Assembly (NCBI RefSeq): GCF_002367995.1
Contig: NZ_AP018207.1
Location: 5,507,963-5,571,962 of the forward strand
Direction of reading: 5' to 3'
Length of the DNA: 64,000 bases
Origin: Calothrix brevissima NIES-22
Lineage (GTDB): Bacteria > Cyanobacteriota > Cyanobacteriia > Cyanobacteriales > Nostocaceae
The notes beneath the pieces were generated by a model. That model was not told the origin of the DNA and made no database searches. It worked only from the letters and a program-made list of their open reading frames with translations. Position 1 is the stretch's first letter. Each line of letters opens with the position of its first letter. Positions 26,949-35,680 of this stretch are shown here, in pieces. The position numbers and the translations under genes were made by a program.

Positions 26949-29594
26949 ATGCTCTTTTTAAAGCAATTTGATATCACTCATATTACCAACATCCTCAGCT
27001 TTTATGGCTTTGGTATAGGGCTGACTATCTTATTGTTTTTAGGTATCTACCTCTTGCACCGACAAATTGTCCAGCGTCAACGGGTAGAGATTTTATTGCG
27101 ACAACAAAGCGATCGCGAACGGTTAGTAACTCAAATTGCCCAGCAAATCAGGCAATCTCTAGATATTGATGAGGTGTTGGCGACAACTGTATCAGAAGTA
27201 CAGCGTTTTCTCCAAGCCGATCGCGTTCTCATCTATCGTCTATGGAATGATGGCACGGGTAGCGCGATTCATGAAACTGCTTTAGCGCCTTACCCTAGAG
27301 TTTTAGGGCATGTATTTCCGGAAGAAGTGTTTCCCCAAGAATATCATCAAGCCTATTCTCTAGGGAAAACCTTGACTATTGCTAACGTTGAGCAAGCGGA
27401 AATTCCCCCTTGTTTGGTGGAATTTGTTCAGCAGTTTGGGGTAAAGGCAAAATTGGTAGTGCCCATTATCCAAGAAAATCGGGAAAATTTGGATTCTGTG
27501 CCCTATCTTTGGGGTTTATTAATTGCCCATCAATGCAGTCAACCCCGTCAATGGGAAGCTTGGGAAGTGGAATTGATGACGCAATTAGCAACGCAAGTGG
27601 CGATCGCAATTCAACAATCAGAACTGTACAATCAACTCCAGCAACTCAATGCCCAACTAGAACAGCGAGTACAACAACGTACCGCCGAATTAGCGATCGC
27701 AAATAGTTATCTACGGGCAGAAATTGCTGAACGTCAGCGCACAGAAATCGCTTTGCGTCACACCAATGACACCTTACAAGCCTTGATTAAAGCTTCCCCA
27801 CGTGCCATTGTGATGTTAGATCGTCAAGGCAAAGTCAAGATTTGGAACCCAGCCGCCGAAAAAATGTTTGGCTGGACTGAAACTGAGGTACTTAATCGCC
27901 CCAATCCCATCAGTTTAGAAGATTATCCCACCTTGCAACAAAATGTTTTACAAGGTAAAACCTATTCCCAGTTAGAATTTCGCCAGCAGAAAAAAGATGG
28001 TACTCCCATCGATATCGTTTTTTCGGCTGCGCCTCTACTGGATACTGACGAACAAATCAACGGTATCGTCGCCGTCATAGCTGATATTAGCGAACAAAAA
28101 CGCCAAGCCGAGCAAGTCCGGTTACTGCAATCTGTGGTGTTAAATACCAACGATGCGATTTTGATTACCGAAGCCGACACAATTAACGAACCGGGGCCGA
28201 GGATTCTTTACGTCAATGAAGCTTTTACCCGCATCACAGGTTATCAACCTGATGAAGTGTTAGGTAAAACGCCGCGCATTTTGCAGGGAGCAAAAACCGA
28301 TCGCCAAGAATTGCAGAAAATTCGCGCCTCTCTAGCTAGGTGGGAACCTGTCACCGTTGAGGTGATTAATTATCGCAAGGATGGCACGGAATTTTGGAAT
28401 GAATTTAGCATTGTGCCTGTAGCTAATCATCAAGGCTGGTATACCCATTGGATTGCAGTGCAACGGGATACTACCAGCCGTAAACAGGTAGAACAGGCGC
28501 TAAGACAAAGTGAAGAACGTTGGCGATCGCTCATCGAAAATGCTCTGGATATCATTATGATTCTCGATCCCGATGGTACGATTAGCTACGTTAGCCCCTC
28601 AGTGCAAAAAATCTTAGGTTATGCGGTTGGCGATTTGGTAGCTAACAATGTCATGGCATTGGTGCATCCTGATGATATCGCGATGATTGGCGATCGCCTC
28701 ACAAATACCATCCCCAATCCCGAACTCACCCGCCCCATTGAGTTTCGCTACCGCCATCAAGATAATTCTTGGCGGATTTTAGAAGCCATTAGTCAACCCT
28801 TTGTGGATAGTGTCGCCACTCTGCGAATCATAGTGAACGCCCGCGATATCACCGAAAGAAAGCGACTCGATGAAATTCACCTAGCACTAGAAAGAGAAAA
28901 AGAACTCAGCGCTTTAAAAACCCGCTTCTTTTCTATGGCTTCCCATGAGTTTCGTACCCCCCTCAGCATCGCCTTAGCTGCGGCGCAAGTTCTGGAAAAC
29001 TGTCGCGATGAATGGGAGACTTCCGCCAAAAGACTGCGAAATCTGCAACGGATTCAAGATTCTGTGAAGCACATGGTGCAGCTACTCGATGATATTTTAA
29101 CTATCAATCGCGCTGAAACTGGCAAGTTGGCATTTAATCCCCAAGCTTTAGATTTAGAACTATATTGCCGTGATTTTCTCGACCAAATGCGCGAAAGTGT
29201 GGGTAGTCAGCACAATCTCCGCTTTAGCTGTCAAGGACAATCTGCCCTTGTCTGCATGGATGAGAAATTATTGCGCTCCATGCTGTCTAACTTACTTTCC
29301 AATGCCATTAAATATTCCCCCACAGGCGGGGTAGTAAATCTAAGTTTAGAATTTCAGTCAGATCGGCTGATATTAGCAGTACAGGATCGGGGAATTGGGA
29401 TGTCACCAGAGGATCAAAAGCAATTATTTGAACCCTTTCATCGCGGTAAAAATGTACGCACTATTCCCGGTACAGGATTGGGACTAGTTGTCGTAAAAAA
29501 ATGTGTAGATTTACACCAAGGTACAATTCACATCACCAGTGAGGTAGGAATGGGTACTACCTGCTTAGTAACAATACCGTTGCTTAGGTGCTAG
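26949..29594 (+). CDS. ccaS: CcaS, green/red cyanobacteriochrome histidine kinase
   Basis: Sensor kinase of 881 residues. One N-terminal membrane helix (about 17-36) is followed by a GAF chromophore domain (63-225) with canonical bilin Cys155 (IPPCLVEFVQQFGVKAKLVV). Next come PAS1 (273-385), PAS2 (390-512), PAS3 (520-637), HisKA with phospho-acceptor H666 (SMASHEFRTPL) and HATPase_c (SNAIKYSPTGG, DRGIGMSPEDQ, GTGLGL). Sequence blocks match Synechocystis CcaS, but that protein (753 residues) has two PAS domains; PAS3 here is an addition. It phosphorylates CcaR in response to green light. It lies next to cpcL and near ccaR, as expected. Confidence 0.93.
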   Translation: MLFLKQFDITHITNILSFYGFGIGLTILLFLGIYLLHRQIVQRQRVEILLRQQSDRERLVTQIAQQIRQSLDIDEVLATTVSEVQRFLQADRVLIYRLWNDGTGSAIHETALAPYPRVLGHVFPEEVFPQEYHQAYSLGKTLTIANVEQAEIPPCLVEFVQQFGVKAKLVVPIIQENRENLDSVPYLWGLLIAHQCSQPRQWEAWEVELMTQLATQVAIAIQQSELYNQLQQLNAQLEQRVQQRTAELAIANSYLRAEIAERQRTEIALRHTNDTLQALIKASPRAIVMLDRQGKVKIWNPAAEKMFGWTETEVLNRPNPISLEDYPTLQQNVLQGKTYSQLEFRQQKKDGTPIDIVFSAAPLLDTDEQINGIVAVIADISEQKRQAEQVRLLQSVVLNTNDAILITEADTINEPGPRILYVNEAFTRITGYQPDEVLGKTPRILQGAKTDRQELQKIRASLARWEPVTVEVINYRKDGTEFWNEFSIVPVANHQGWYTHWIAVQRDTTSRKQVEQALRQSEERWRSLIENALDIIMILDPDGTISYVSPSVQKILGYAVGDLVANNVMALVHPDDIAMIGDRLTNTIPNPELTRPIEFRYRHQDNSWRILEAISQPFVDSVATLRIIVNARDITERKRLDEIHLALEREKELSALKTRFFSMASHEFRTPLSIALAAAQVLENCRDEWETSAKRLRNLQRIQDSVKHMVQLLDDILTINRAETGKLAFNPQALDLELYCRDFLDQMRESVGSQHNLRFSCQGQSALVCMDEKLLRSMLSNLLSNAIKYSPTGGVVNLSLEFQSDRLILAVQDRGIGMSPEDQKQLFEPFHRGKNVRTIPGTGLGLVVVKKCVDLHQGTIHITSEVGMGTTCLVTIPLLRC

Positions 29595-29714
29595 GGGCAT
29601 TGGGCATTGGTGTCACCTGAAGTTGATACCATTACCTAGAATCGATTGGGAAATATAGATTTTCATCTGTGTTTGTGGGTGTTTCCCATTAATTTTGCTG
29701 AGTGCTGAGTTGCT

Positions 29715-29747
29715 AGATCCCCGACTTCTTCAAGAAGTCGGGGATCT
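29715..29747. repeat. 33 bp perfect palindrome
   Basis: AGATCCCCGACTTCTT, one C, then its exact reverse complement. It is a dispersed palindrome type common in Nostocales intergenic DNA. It lies 120 bp after ccaS and could also act as a transcript end, but there is no T run. Confidence 0.75.
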
Positions 29748-30024
29748 GAATTTGAATTGCCAGGAACTTCTCAGGTTAATTCCCACACACGCAAAACCCA
29801 TACATTTTCTAGTTGCAATTTTTACTATCTTGGATAGAATGTTGACGAGTGATTTTAATGACAAAATTTCTTGACTTTGTAGTCAGATACTGAATTTTTC
29901 AACCCATCACTTTTAATGGCATCAAAAATAGATTCTCACTCTATTGTATTAGTCTTGCTTTTAACTTTTGACTTTGCTGCAACTACTATTCCGCAAAACT
30001 CATCCAGGGGAGATAATAAAATTA

Positions 30025-30306
30025 ATGTTTGGTCAAACTCAACTTAGTACTGGTAAATTGTCTGCATCTGCCAGTCGGCTCTTTCGTTACGAAGTTGTTG
30101 GCTTACGCCAAACCTCAGAAACTGAAACATATAAATTTGGCATTCGTAATAGTGGGAGCGTATTTATTACCGTGCCCTACAGTCGGATGAATGCCCAAAT
30201 GCAACGTATTAGTCGTTTAGGCGGCAAAATTGTCAATATTGAGCCATTGACTTTCGGCATTTACGATCCTTCTTGCGTACCCTACCGTGGTGGTAGTAGG
30301 CGTTAA
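30025..30306 (+). CDS. cpcD: CpcD, phycocyanin rod-capping linker
   Basis: Protein of 93 residues from ATG 30025 (GGGGAG 12 bases upstream). The frame is open from 29968, but MFGQTQLSTGKLSASASRL is the family start. The CpcD domain has LFRYEVVGLRQ, SGSVFITVPYSRMNAQMQRI and LGGKIVNIEPL. It terminates phycocyanin rods. It forms a pair with the cpcG gene 133 bp downstream. Anabaena-type genomes usually keep cpcD in the cpcBACD operon, so a cpcD here, apart from cpcBA, is noteworthy. Confidence 0.93.
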   Translation: MFGQTQLSTGKLSASASRLFRYEVVGLRQTSETETYKFGIRNSGSVFITVPYSRMNAQMQRISRLGGKIVNIEPLTFGIYDPSCVPYRGGSRR

Positions 30307-30439
30307 GGTTTCTGCGTTGCTGAACTCATCAATTAAGTTATGTAATTTTTATTAAACTAAATCGAATAATGTCCCCCTTGTCCTTTATGATTATGAGAAA
30401 TTTGTAAGATTTCATAAAGGAAAGGGAGATTTTGTATTC

Positions 30440-31195
30440 GTGGCAATTCCTCTTTTAGAATATTCCCCTATTTCTCAAAACCAACGGGTAAAAGGTTTTG
30501 AAGTTCCTGGTGATGAACAACCCCGGATTTTCTCAACCGAGAACCTCCTCTCTGCAACAGACTTAGACATTCTCATTGAAGCTGCTTATCGTCAGATTTT
30601 CTTCCATGCTTTTGCAGCAGATCGCGAGCGGTTTCTAGAGTCTCAGCTACGCAATGGTCAAATTACAGTCCGTGACTTTATTCGCGGTTTGCTGTTATCT
30701 AACACCTACAAGCGTAGTTTCTACAACCTCAACAGCAACTACCGTTTTGTTGAACAGACTGTACAACGGGTTCTCGGTCGTGATGTTTACGACAATCGGG
30801 AAAAAATTGCTTGGTCAATTGTTGTAGCTACAAAGGGTATTCAAGGTTTTGTTGACGCTCTGCTCAACACTGATGAATATCTCTCAGCTTTTGGCTATGA
30901 CACCGTACCTTACCAACGTCGTCGGGTATTACCCGGTAGAAAAGAAGGTGAAACACCTTTCAACATCAAGTCTCCTCGCTACGATGCTTACTATCGTGGT
31001 AAATTAGGCTTCCCACAAGTTATTTGGCAAACTACAGTTCGCCGCTTTACTGCACCCGAACGGAAGCCTACAGCAGGTAACCCAGCTCTGTTCTTAGAAA
31101 TGGCTCAGAGCATTAACCCAGTAGGTAACCCACCACAACGCCTCTCAGTACAAAATATTGATATCGAAAAATCAGTTCCCTATCGTCGTAAATAA
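30440..31195 (+). CDS. cpcG: CpcG, phycobilisome rod-core linker
   Basis: Linker of 251 residues; GTG start at 30440 with AAAGGGAGA upstream. The PBS linker domain is nearly identical in outline to CpcL at 25587 ([52 protein letters not shown]). The C-terminal segment is polar ([18 protein letters not shown]) without a membrane helix, so it is the conventional CpcG1-type linker joining rods to the allophycocyanin core. It is downstream of cpcD. Confidence 0.93.
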   Translation: MAIPLLEYSPISQNQRVKGFEVPGDEQPRIFSTENLLSATDLDILIEAAYRQIFFHAFAADRERFLESQLRNGQITVRDFIRGLLLSNTYKRSFYNLNSNYRFVEQTVQRVLGRDVYDNREKIAWSIVVATKGIQGFVDALLNTDEYLSAFGYDTVPYQRRRVLPGRKEGETPFNIKSPRYDAYYRGKLGFPQVIWQTTVRRFTAPERKPTAGNPALFLEMAQSINPVGNPPQRLSVQNIDIEKSVPYRRK

Positions 31196-31283
31196 GACGA
31201 ATTAGAACGATTTAAGAAATTAGTAAAGCGTATGTCGCACCTGGATTAAGATACGGCATACGCTATCTCGAAAGATCTACAAA

Positions 31284-31394
31284 AGACTTCTTGCATAAAT
31301 ATTGTCGCTGTGTTGATTAATCATTTGAAAAGCTCACGCAAAGGCGCAAAGGCGCAAAGAAGAACGCGAAAATTAGGACTTTTGCAAGAGGTCT
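31284..31394. mobile_element. MITE-like element, family B, copy 1
   Basis: 111 bp with imperfect terminal inverted repeats (AGACTTCTTGCA at the left, TGCAAGAGGTCT at the right). The centre has GCTCACGCAAAGGCGCAAAG. A longer copy is at 51601-51737. No coding capacity. Confidence 0.8.
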
Positions 31395-31422
31395 AAAGAA
31401 GATAAAAGGCGATCGCATTTAA

Positions 31423-31842
31423 TTAAGCACATTCATCATTTTCAGCCTGAAATCCTAGTTCCAGTAAAGCTTTGCGTAATTTTGCCTTAGAAGGACGGAC
31501 TTTCGGCACAGCTAACCCCAATTCTCGCGCCGTTTCAAATAAATCCCGCATCAAAATATCCAGGGAAATATCATTTGCTTCTTCTGGAAGTTTTTCAATT
31601 CTCGCTTCGTAGGCTAAAGTATACAATTCCAAGTGATGTTTCCCCATAACTCTCGCCAGCTTTCTCAAGGTTTCCGGCGTCGGACAGGTTCCCTTAAAGC
31701 AAGCACCCCGCAGTCGAGGTTGAGGAACACCAGACAAATCCGCCAGACGATTCATACTGATACCTTGTTCTTCTAAATATTGAAGAATGTATCGTCCGAG
31801 AGGTGAGCAATCTTCAGCTTTTATTTGCAACCTTGCTGGCAT
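31423..31842 (-). CDS. helix-turn-helix (XRE-like) protein
   Basis: Protein of 139 residues from ATG 31842. An HTH_3/XRE-like domain occupies about 15-70 (LGRYILQYLEEQGISMNRLA, SGVPQPRLRGACFKG, TPETLRKLARVMG). The C-terminal half is helical and unrecognised. It probably binds DNA; target unknown. It lies alone between cpcG (convergent, with a MITE between) and the pabB fusion. Confidence 0.75.
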   Translation of the reverse strand: MPARLQIKAEDCSPLGRYILQYLEEQGISMNRLADLSGVPQPRLRGACFKGTCPTPETLRKLARVMGKHHLELYTLAYEARIEKLPEEANDISLDILMRDLFETARELGLAVPKVRPSKAKLRKALLELGFQAENDECA

Positions 31843-31989
31843 TGTTCGCAATGAGGAAAATCAGAATATTTACAATATAGCGGACTGCTAGATCCAACCT
31901 AGACCAAGTTAGAAATTACTTGACCTTTCCATACATAACTTATCGCATTTAGTACCAAAGGTTAACATAACTTTGTACAAAATCTGTAG

Positions 31990-32031
31990 GTCATTTGTCA
32001 TTTGTCATTTGTCATTTGTCATTTGTCATTA
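31990..32031. repeat. GTCATTT tandem repeat
   Basis: Six GTCATTT heptads directly after the 3' end of the pabAB gene; the neighbouring CCCTTGTCT repeat block (32038-32075) lies inside the gene's last codons. Confidence 0.8.
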
Positions 32032-34158
32032 TTCTTCTTTGTCCCCCTTGTCTCCCTTGTCTCCCTTGTCTCCCTTCCCTACCCCATGCCCCATCGCCTC
32101 AATTAAAGCTTGTGCTTTCAGCATAGTTTCTTGAAACTCCATTTGCGGATCGGAAAGGGCGACAATTCCGCCACCGATACCAATAGAAGTTTGTTGTGGC
32201 GTGAAAACAGCCGTCCTGATGACAATATTTAAATCAGCTGCACCATTTAAGCCTAAAAAACCGATCGCACCAGAGTAAACTCCCCGCGCTTGTTTTTCTA
32301 AGCGATCGATAATTTGCATGGTGCGAATTTTCGGTGCGCCAGTCATCGAACCGCCGGGGAAGGAAGCGCGAATACAATCGACAGCATGTAAATGCAATCG
32401 CAACTTCCCGCGAATTGTCGTCACTAACTGATGTACAGTGGCGTAGGTTTCTACATCCATTAATTTGGGTACGTGAACCGTACCAACTTCACAAACTCGC
32501 CCCAAATCATTGCGTAATAAATCGACAATCATCAAATTTTCCGCCCTGTCTTTTTCGCTGTGACGTAGCTGTTCGCGTAATAAAAAATCAGCTTCGGGGG
32601 TTTCTCCGCGCGGTAGGGTTCCTTTAATTGGCTTGGTTTCCACCCAACCTTGACAATCGATCCGCAGAAATCTTTCCGGCGATGAACATGCGATCGCTAA
32701 ATCGCCAAAGCGCAAAAATGCTGAGTAAGGCGCAGGGTTGATTTTACGTAACTTACGGTAGAAATTCAACGGGTCGGGAGTCGCATCAGTCTGTAGTTGA
32801 TTTGTTAAACAAACTTGATAAGTTTCCCCTTCGTGAATTTCTCCCAAGCAATGATGAATATCTTGAATGTAAGTAGCGCGATCGCGATGTAGGCGAAATT
32901 CAAGAGGCTGTTGATTATTCTGGGGTACAATCTCAGGCAGAGGCGCAAGATTTTCTAATTGTTGTTGAATATCATCAAACCAAGTTTCTGGCTGTTGGGT
33001 TTGTCCTTTTTTGACTAATTGCAGCAAATAAAGACACTTTTGTTGGTGGTCGATCGCAATTACGCGATCGGCAAGTAGGAAAATAGCATCAGGTAATGGT
33101 GAAGTATGTACTAATTGCGATCCACATTCTGCCTTAAGTTCATAACCAAAATAACCAACAAATCCACAGTTAAAATCAAACGGTAATTCCGCAGATTGAC
33201 AGCGCCGTTGATCAATTTCTCGCTGAAGATAATCAAATATACTTTCCTGGCGATGAGTAATAGTATTTGATTGAGTAATAATTAATTCTTGGGTTTGGGT
33301 ATGATAGCGCACCATTAAACTATTTACACCGCTACTATCACCCATAAACGAAAATCGAGCCAGACCGGATTCTACCAAGCTACTATCTAACCAAAAAGCA
33401 TTAGCTGAATCTTGAAAAAGCTGTACAAATATTTGTTCTGTATCGGGAAATATATCTAACTTGCGCGTATACAATTCAAAATTTAGTGGCTGTTTTGGCT
33501 GTGATTCATCAATTAAATTACTCACAGATCCATATCCTGACCAATAATATTTTTTTTGACTTCTCGATGATTTATGTGTAAATTTTCGCGTAATTTCCCG
33601 AAAATTTCTCAGCAATATTTGTCCATATTCTGTACAGATAGATTCTGGATGAAATTGTACGCCCCAAAAAGGTAAATCTCGATGACGCAATCCCATGATT
33701 AATCCATCTGCTGTCCAAGCAATTTTTTCTAAACAATCTGGTAGTTCATCAGCTACTAATAACGAGTGATATCTAACCACAGAAAAATCATCGGGAATTC
33801 CTTGGAATAATGCGTCATGATTATGATAAATCTTGCTAATTCTGCCATGTCTCACTTCTGGCGCATAAATCACCTTACCGCCATAAAGATAACCCAATCC
33901 TTGATGACCAAGACATACTCCCAATAAAGGTACATCAACATTTTCAATTATTTGCCGACAAACCCCAAAATCTGCTGCTTTTTCTGGACGCCCAGGGCCC
34001 GGAGAAATCACCACATTATCAAATGCAATTTCTTTTAATTCCTCCCAGAAAACTTTATCGTTATAAATTACTAAAGGTAATTCACCATTCACCTCAGCAA
34101 TCATCTGGTAAAGATTAAAAGTATAAGAATCATAATTATCAATAATTAATGTACGCAT
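32029..34158 (-). CDS. PabA-PabB fusion, aminodeoxychorismate synthase
   Basis: Protein of 709 residues from ATG 34158 (MRTLIIDNYDSYTFN). The N-terminal class I glutamine amidotransferase (about 1-190) has catalytic Cys in LLGVCLGHQG and HPES. The C-terminal chorismate-binding domain (about 240-690) has PIKGTLPRGE and PGGSMTGAPK. The Lys in PIKGT is the feature of aminodeoxychorismate synthases; anthranilate synthases have PIAGT. It makes 4-amino-4-deoxychorismate for folate. The last 16 residues (GKGDKGDKGDKGDKEE) are encoded by a CCCTTGTCT tandem repeat that has extended the frame. Confidence 0.92.
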   Translation of the reverse strand: MRTLIIDNYDSYTFNLYQMIAEVNGELPLVIYNDKVFWEELKEIAFDNVVISPGPGRPEKAADFGVCRQIIENVDVPLLGVCLGHQGLGYLYGGKVIYAPEVRHGRISKIYHNHDALFQGIPDDFSVVRYHSLLVADELPDCLEKIAWTADGLIMGLRHRDLPFWGVQFHPESICTEYGQILLRNFREITRKFTHKSSRSQKKYYWSGYGSVSNLIDESQPKQPLNFELYTRKLDIFPDTEQIFVQLFQDSANAFWLDSSLVESGLARFSFMGDSSGVNSLMVRYHTQTQELIITQSNTITHRQESIFDYLQREIDQRRCQSAELPFDFNCGFVGYFGYELKAECGSQLVHTSPLPDAIFLLADRVIAIDHQQKCLYLLQLVKKGQTQQPETWFDDIQQQLENLAPLPEIVPQNNQQPLEFRLHRDRATYIQDIHHCLGEIHEGETYQVCLTNQLQTDATPDPLNFYRKLRKINPAPYSAFLRFGDLAIACSSPERFLRIDCQGWVETKPIKGTLPRGETPEADFLLREQLRHSEKDRAENLMIVDLLRNDLGRVCEVGTVHVPKLMDVETYATVHQLVTTIRGKLRLHLHAVDCIRASFPGGSMTGAPKIRTMQIIDRLEKQARGVYSGAIGFLGLNGAADLNIVIRTAVFTPQQTSIGIGGGIVALSDPQMEFQETMLKAQALIEAMGHGVGKGDKGDKGDKGDKEE

Positions 34159-34244
34159 AAAACTGGCATTACTTATATATAAAAATAACTTTACCAATCT
34201 GAGAGGATTAGCAGATAGGAAACCCCGATTTTATAAGGTATCAA

Positions 34245-34327
34245 GTAAAAATAAGTAGTGCGAGCATCTTGCTCGCGCGGGCAAGATGCCCGCACTACAA
34301 ATATTAAATTGTTCAACTTATTTTTAC
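34245..34327. mobile_element. MITE-like element, family A, copy 2
   Basis: 83 bp with the same perfect 12 bp terminal inverted repeats as 12846-12955. It lacks about 27 bases of the centre of that copy. It lies upstream of the pabAB start. Confidence 0.8.
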
Positions 34328-34367
34328 ACGACTCCTAAGCTTGTTTTTGCCACTGAGCAAAAACTTA

Positions 34368-34461
34368 GGGAACATCCCAATATTGCTATACGAATAAAGC
34401 CTGCAAAGGCAGGCTTCGTATTTATAGCCCCACCCTTCTAGGGTGAGGGCGTTTTTTAACG
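34368..34461. mobile_element. MITE-like element, family C, partial copy
   Basis: It starts with GGGAACATCCCAA and contains the GCCTGCAAAGGCAGGC hairpin and the CCCACCCTTCTAGGGTGAGGGCG hairpin. A complete copy with both ends is at 52814-52974 in reverse orientation. The right end here is missing. Confidence 0.7.
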
Positions 34462-34612
34462 TAGCAAAACCAGATATTTGAGGTGTCGCTTAACAATCTA
34501 GCACGGGCTTACCTATATATATTTCCACCCAAGCTAGTCCCTCATGGGAAAAGCCCACAACCAAACATGAAAATTTATCTTAAGAGTCAACACTTCGACA
34601 AGCTCAGTGCGG

Positions 34613-34640
34613 CGCAGTCAACAGTCAACAGTCAACGCTA
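34613..34640. repeat. CAACAGT tandem repeat (STRR3-like)
   Basis: Three CAACAGT heptads in the 500 bp spacer between pabAB and the VOC gene; the rest of this spacer is taken by MITE-like elements and holds no gene. Confidence 0.7.
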
Positions 34641-34708
34641 TTTTCAAGCTTAACTATCTATTTTTTGGTAAAGATATTTTTATCGCCCATTTATTGGGAA
34701 TAACCCAC

Positions 34709-35098
34709 CTACGCGCTGACTAAAGACACCAATACACCATTAATATCGCGAACCCGTGCAATTGTTTGTCCCCAAGGCTGGCGTTTTGGCGCATCTAGTG
34801 GTTTTGCGCCTGCTCCTAATGCTTTCATATAAGCAGTGGCAACATCAGGTGTAATAAATGATATCTGGATTAATGCAGGCGCTTGTATAATATCGTTAGC
34901 ATAAAAGCCCTGGTGAAATAAACTTTCAGCTTCATTAATTGAGGAAAAAGCAATAGTAGTTTCGCCCGTTTCCATTTCCGCCCAAGTAAATTGATTTTGT
35001 TCCTTAATAGCGCGTTGCACAAGTCCAAAAGCTTTTTCGTAAAATTCAACGGTTTTAATTACATCATCTACCCAAATAACTGTATAACCAAATTTCAT
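34709..35098 (-). CDS. VOC (glyoxalase/bleomycin-resistance fold) protein
   Basis: Protein of 129 residues with a two-module VOC fold: GYTVIWVDDVIKTVEFYEKA at the start, FTWAEMETGETTIAF, and ARVRDINGVLVSL at the end. It may be a metal-dependent dioxygenase, lyase or sequestering protein; ligands cannot be assigned. ATG at 35098. It is divergent from the lipoprotein gene by 41 bp, suggesting a shared promoter region. Confidence 0.85.
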   Translation of the reverse strand: MKFGYTVIWVDDVIKTVEFYEKAFGLVQRAIKEQNQFTWAEMETGETTIAFSSINEAESLFHQGFYANDIIQAPALIQISFITPDVATAYMKALGAGAKPLDAPKRQPWGQTIARVRDINGVLVSLVSA

Positions 35099-35139
35099 CG
35101 CGATCGCTCCTGAATTATAGTTGATGTCAATGCAAATAT

Positions 35140-35604
35140 ATGTGGAAAAAACAGCGAAATCTATTATTACTTATTCCCTTAATTTTTTTAACTGGATGTT
35201 TAAGTTTAAAATTTGGTGATAATTACAATTCCGAAAAGCAACAAATAGCGGATGTTAAGGTAATAGAAAAATGGCTAGGTGCGCCTTTACCTAATAATTA
35301 TTCAGGTTTAAAGTATGAAATTATTGCTGATACTCCCGATCCCCAAGTCAAAATAGCTGTAAATGTTCCCCAGGAATATTTTCAAACATTGGTGAAACAG
35401 AATAATTTAGTTAAATATGACGAATTTAAAAACAAACTACCTAACGATCTAAAACCTAGAGAATGGCAAGAAAGTAATCAACCTAGCGATTTCATCGACA
35501 AGCCACTTCCCACTACAACAATCTGGATAACGAAAACCGAATTTTATCCTAAATATTTTTGGTATCAACAACAAAGATTATATCTAATTTATGCATCACG
35601 CTAA
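35140..35604 (+). CDS. putative lipoprotein, unknown
   Basis: Protein of 154 residues with a lipoprotein signal: basic MWKKQRN, hydrophobic LLLLIPLIF, then lipobox LTGC (Cys20). The mature part has no known domain. I do not recognise the family. ATG at 35140. Confidence 0.7.
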   Translation: MWKKQRNLLLLIPLIFLTGCLSLKFGDNYNSEKQQIADVKVIEKWLGAPLPNNYSGLKYEIIADTPDPQVKIAVNVPQEYFQTLVKQNNLVKYDEFKNKLPNDLKPREWQESNQPSDFIDKPLPTTTIWITKTEFYPKYFWYQQQRLYLIYASR

Positions 35605-35680
35605 TTATCTAAGTAAGTCGGCATAAATAAACCATGAAAATCTTTTTCCCTAGCCCCTAGCCCCTAGCCGCTAACTCCTA

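Noticed and set aside
26949-29594. Confirming the Glu/Leu/Lys protochromic triad of RcaE/CcaS
   Set aside because: The GAF loop after Cys155 contains a variable insertion, and I could not align the three positions reliably by eye.
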